Below, one piece after another: positions 22,574-24,194 of a DNA stretch of 24,194 nt. Source of the stretch: CAZQYB01 sp964582985 (lineage in GTDB: Bacteria; Planctomycetota; Phycisphaerae; Sedimentisphaerales; Anaerobacaceae); NCBI GenBank assembly GCA_964582985.1, contig CAZOUM010000044.1, positions 1-24,194 of the forward strand, read 5' to 3'. Both the position numbers and the translations under genes were made by a program. The notes beneath the pieces are model-generated. The model was not told where the DNA came from, ran no database searches, and saw only the letters and a program-made list of their open reading frames with translations. How positions within the stretch are numbered: position 1 is the stretch's first letter; each line of letters opens with the position of its first letter.

Positions 22574-22963
22574 TCCTATGAACCGTTATTCCGAGCTTGT
22601 GCCCAAGGTGCGCAGTGCTTTTTCTTCTCTGTCATCCTGAGCGAAGCGCAGCGGAGTCGAAGGATCGGGCCACCGCCCATAATTCACCATTCGATACGCC
22701 TGTCAGAAACGTATGTATCCATATTCCTTGCTCGCCCCTACCTGATTGGGGGGCTTGTCCCGATGGTTTCTCTTGGGGTTCGGCAGTCGATATTCTCCTG
22801 CTTATCTTAACGGCCAATCATACCCTCGGAGAGCCGGGTTGGTTTGGCGGGATAGTGATTCTTGCCTGTGTCAAGCTGTCCTGCGTTTTGGATTTTGCAT
22901 GAGGGTAGTAGTAAACGGAGTGGCAAAAAATATAATAAAATATAGCTTTTTGAGCGTTAAGGC
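22574..22963. other. Intergenic region with one repeat, no gene seen
   Basis: 390 bp between the exported protein and the STAS gene. Apart from the repeat at 22631-22666 nothing is recognised. The longest open frame (22597-22902) begins by translating that repeat and has no ribosome site, so it is not accepted as a gene. The right end (22915-22960) is AT-rich. Confidence 0.5.
22631..22666. repeat. GTCATCCTGAGCGAAGCG... intergenic repeat
   Basis: A 36-bp unit begins GTCATCCTGAGCGAAGCG and ends GTCGAAGGATC. Its ends are complementary (ATCCT with AGGAT, with CG pairs spaced inside). It belongs to the common class of intergenic palindromic repeats seen in many bacterial genomes and shares the CCTGAGC...TCGAAGG core with the repeat at 23713-23762. 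Only one copy of this exact form is in the window. Confidence 0.65.
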
Positions 22964-23344
22964 TTAGGCCGGCTCAGGATTTTCCGTAGAACGACTATAG
23001 GCCGGGTGTTTGACACGCCCAATAGATTCCAAAGCGGTGGACTTGTCATCGGTAAAGTCGAATAACGCCTCAAGGCCGGTTACCGTAAAAACGCCTTTGA
23101 CTGGGAGCGAAACACTGCATAGGACAAGCTGATGTCCGGACCCGCTTAGCATCTCTCTTAATATCATGAGATTAGAGATGCTTGCAGAACTCACTATCTC
23201 AACTTTGGAAAAGTCCATTATCACATTGCAATTATCTTTATTGCTGACGAGTTCATTAACGCGCCTAAGCTCATTCGCTATTCGCGGCTCCTTCGGCGGC
23301 AACTCGACGAGAAGAGTATCCTCTGAGAAATTTTGAATCCCCAT
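22964..23344 (-). CDS. STAS-domain protein (anti-sigma factor antagonist-like)
   Basis: This 126-residue single-domain protein has the STAS order of beta and alpha elements: LLVELPPKEPRI, IMDFSKVEIVSSASISNLMILREML (about 42-66, quoted in part), GHQLVLCSV, GVFTVTGLEALFDFTDD. In SpoIIAA-type antagonists a serine in the D-S-S-G-L motif is phosphorylated by an anti-sigma kinase. Here the motif reads V-S-S-A-S with Ser53 aligned to the phospho-serine and the preceding Asp replaced by Ser52. The partner kinase and sigma factor are not in the window. GAGGT lies about 9 nt before the ATG. It could equally belong to a multi-part stress-sensing complex. Confidence 0.85.
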   Translation of the reverse strand: MGIQNFSEDTLLVELPPKEPRIANELRRVNELVSNKDNCNVIMDFSKVEIVSSASISNLMILREMLSGSGHQLVLCSVSLPVKGVFTVTGLEALFDFTDDKSTALESIGRVKHPAYSRSTENPEPA

Positions 23345-23566
23345 CTTAAGCTACCTCATTTAACATAACACGCTCTTCGTGAGCATCAAATGTTTTATCG
23401 GAACGTCTTGGCAGAAGCCTCGTTTCCACTATAGAACGACAGTCCAGCCGTTTTTTATATCGGTTGTTTTTGTACTGGGCTTAAGTTGTTCGGCTGTCTT
23501 ACCGCTGCCAATTCAGCGAAAAAGAGACAGTCCTTGGCTGTATCGAAAAATCAAGGAATACAATCT
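23345..23566. other. Non-coding upstream region of the STAS gene
   Basis: This lies upstream of the STAS gene and before the repeat cluster that starts at 23567. The open frame at 23379-23570 has no ribosome site or recognisable protein content and runs into the first repeat. No confident promoter was identified here. Confidence 0.35.
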
Positions 23567-23596
23567 GTAGGGGCAACTCCACGTGGTTGCCCTGAT
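23567..23596. repeat. GTAGGGGCAAC... palindromic repeat, copy 1
   Basis: This 30-bp unit is GTAGGGGCAACTCC followed by ACGTGGTTGCCCTGAT. GGGCAAC and GTTGCCC are complementary, so it can fold into a 7-bp hairpin. It matches the unit at 23630-23659 at 25 of 30 positions. It is a REP-like element in non-coding DNA. Confidence 0.7.
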
Positions 23597-23629
23597 TTGT
23601 TATGAAATTGTTCTGATGTGTTGTTTAAT

Positions 23630-23659
23630 GTAGGAGCAATCCCATGTGGTTGCCCGGAT
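23630..23659. repeat. GTAGGAGCAAT... palindromic repeat, copy 2
   Basis: The second, more decayed copy of the 30-bp unit at 23567-23596, in the same orientation, with 33 bp between the two. The hairpin arms here are weakened by substitutions. Confidence 0.7.
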
Positions 23660-23712
23660 ACGTTGTTATTATCAAGGATAGGAGGCCGACTGGCCGTGGC
23701 AATCTTTTTTTT

Positions 23713-23762
23713 GTCATTCCTGCGAAACCTGTCCTGAGCAAGGTCGAAGGAGCAGGAATCCA
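23713..23762. repeat. GTCATTCCTGCG... composite intergenic repeat
   Basis: A 50-bp unit whose ends ATTCCTGC (23716-23723) and GCAGGAAT (23752-23759) are perfect inverted repeats. Its centre contains CCTGTCCTGAGC...GTCGAAGG, related to the core of the repeat at 22631-22666. It looks as if one repeat type lies within the other. Such units are typical of bacterial intergenic repeat families. Confidence 0.65.
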
Positions 23763-23770
23763 AATTGTAG

Positions 23771-23788
23771 GGTGGGCTTTAGCCCACC
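23771..23788. repeat. Perfect hairpin GGTGGGCTTTAGCCCACC
   Basis: GGTGGGCT and AGCCCACC form an 8-bp perfect stem with a TT centre, preceded by GTAG like the two 30-bp repeats to its left. It is another member of the repeat cluster. It sits about 60 bp past the stop of the minus-strand dockerin-like gene, but no T tract follows, so a terminator role is not supported. Confidence 0.6.
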
Positions 23789-23847
23789 GCATCCTTCTGG
23801 CCGCGGCAATTTCGCATTTGGCTCTGCATTTCACGCGGCGTTTATGC

Positions 23848-24194
23848 TCACCTTAACGGCCAATCGTACGGGCAGTAATCCAGCCATTCATCGGCAAAGA
23901 CTTCCAAATCAAACCAGTCGACGATGTCATACTCATCCTCGTACAGGTCAGCGGGCAGTCCCGTTCCCGTCTCAAGCCAGTACTCGGCGAACCTCGCAAA
24001 GTGCTTGAAATCCACAAAGCACAAAGGCCCGCCCGGCCAAAAACCTCCTAACAGCTCATATTGACCACCGGCCGAGTACGCCGCATCGGGCTGACCTATT
24101 GTGCCGGTCAGCGCATACGACCCGCCGCTGCTCGTCCCCCCGCCGCCGTCTATCGTACTCCACTCCAAAACATAAGGCCCGCCGCTCTGCGCAA
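23848..24194 (-). CDS. C-terminal part of a secreted dockerin-like protein (runs off right edge)
   Basis: The frame is open to the window end, so only the last 115 codons are visible. The visible N-terminal half carries GGPYVLEWSTIDGGGGTSSGGSY (quoted in part), then ALTGTIGQPDAAYSAGGQYELLGGFWPGG, a beta-rich stretch common near the end of planctomycete exported proteins. The C-terminal half has two dockerin-like segments, DFKHFARFAEYWL and DIVDWFDLEVFADEWL, which resemble the calcium-binding half motifs but lack the strict DxNxDG spacing in the first. Function depends on the missing part. It probably ends up outside the cytoplasm like the protein at 10249-11982. Confidence 0.75.
   Translation of the reverse strand, partial: AQSGGPYVLEWSTIDGGGGTSSGGSYALTGTIGQPDAAYSAGGQYELLGGFWPGGPLCFVDFKHFARFAEYWLETGTGLPADLYEDEYDIVDWFDLEVFADEWLDYCPYDWPLR

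Noticed and set aside
22597..22902. Plus-strand 101-codon open frame
   Set aside because: It translates the GTCATCCTGAGCG repeat (giving HPERSAAESKD, a well-known spurious peptide), has no ribosome site and fits no family.
23567..23659. Two 30-bp repeats spaced by 33 bp, the dimensions of a minimal CRISPR array
   Set aside because: Only two copies are present, they differ at 5 of 30 positions, the unit is a REP-like palindrome, and no cas gene or leader is in the window.

Overview
The window looks like a piece of a Planctomycetota chromosome, most likely class Phycisphaerae. That assignment is an inference. It rests on two proteins ending in a dockerin-like motif of the planctomycete type (D-x-N-x-D-G-x-V-N-x-x-D-F near the C-terminus; 10249-11982, and a weaker version at 23848-24194), on base composition near half GC by eye, and on the otherwise ordinary bacterial housekeeping content. 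No plasmid or phage genes were seen.

Region 1 (1-4500, minus strand) is a tryptophan operon read right to left: trpL leader, trpE, trpG, trpD, trpF, then trpB running off the left edge. trpC is not in its usual place between trpD and trpF. Upstream of trpE is a complete attenuator: a consensus promoter, a 17-residue leader peptide with three consecutive Trp codons, mutually exclusive hairpins and an intrinsic terminator. The leader ATG lies so close to the -10 box that the transcript should be leaderless. Inside trpE sits a 60-bp element with perfect 12-bp terminal inverted repeats and a 6-bp direct repeat on each side. It adds 22 codons in frame.

Region 2 (4550-10200, minus strand) holds the exonuclease VII genes xseA and xseB, separated by a TPR/GT41 (SPINDLY/OGT-like) glycosyltransferase gene. 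A diverged 81-bp copy of the xseA 3' end lies beside xseB, so the glycosyltransferase sits between two xseA tails. Further downstream are an intact tRNA-Leu(UAG), a DUF1846 gene and a tRNA-Leu(UAG) that has lost its 5' end.

Region 3 (10200-14900) has a secreted, Cys-rich, internally duplicated dockerin-like protein (minus), a membrane-anchored C39-like protein (plus) behind a hairpin-rich leader, and a YhaM-like OB/HD protein (minus) that diverges from proS.

Region 4 (15000-20690, plus strand) is a tight cluster: proS, a DUF4416 gene, a WecA/MraY-type polyprenyl-phosphate sugar-phosphate transferase and an O-antigen ligase/polymerase-like membrane protein with C-terminal TPRs. The last two point to surface glycan assembly. 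A YebC/TACO1-family gene converges on it.

Region 5 (21600-24194) has an exported protein of unknown function, a STAS-domain protein, a cluster of REP-like palindromic repeats in non-coding DNA, and the 3' end of a second dockerin-like secreted protein. The strongest candidates for something new are the leaderless trp attenuator, the protein-coding palindromic element in trpE, and the xseA-tail duplication around the glycosyltransferase.
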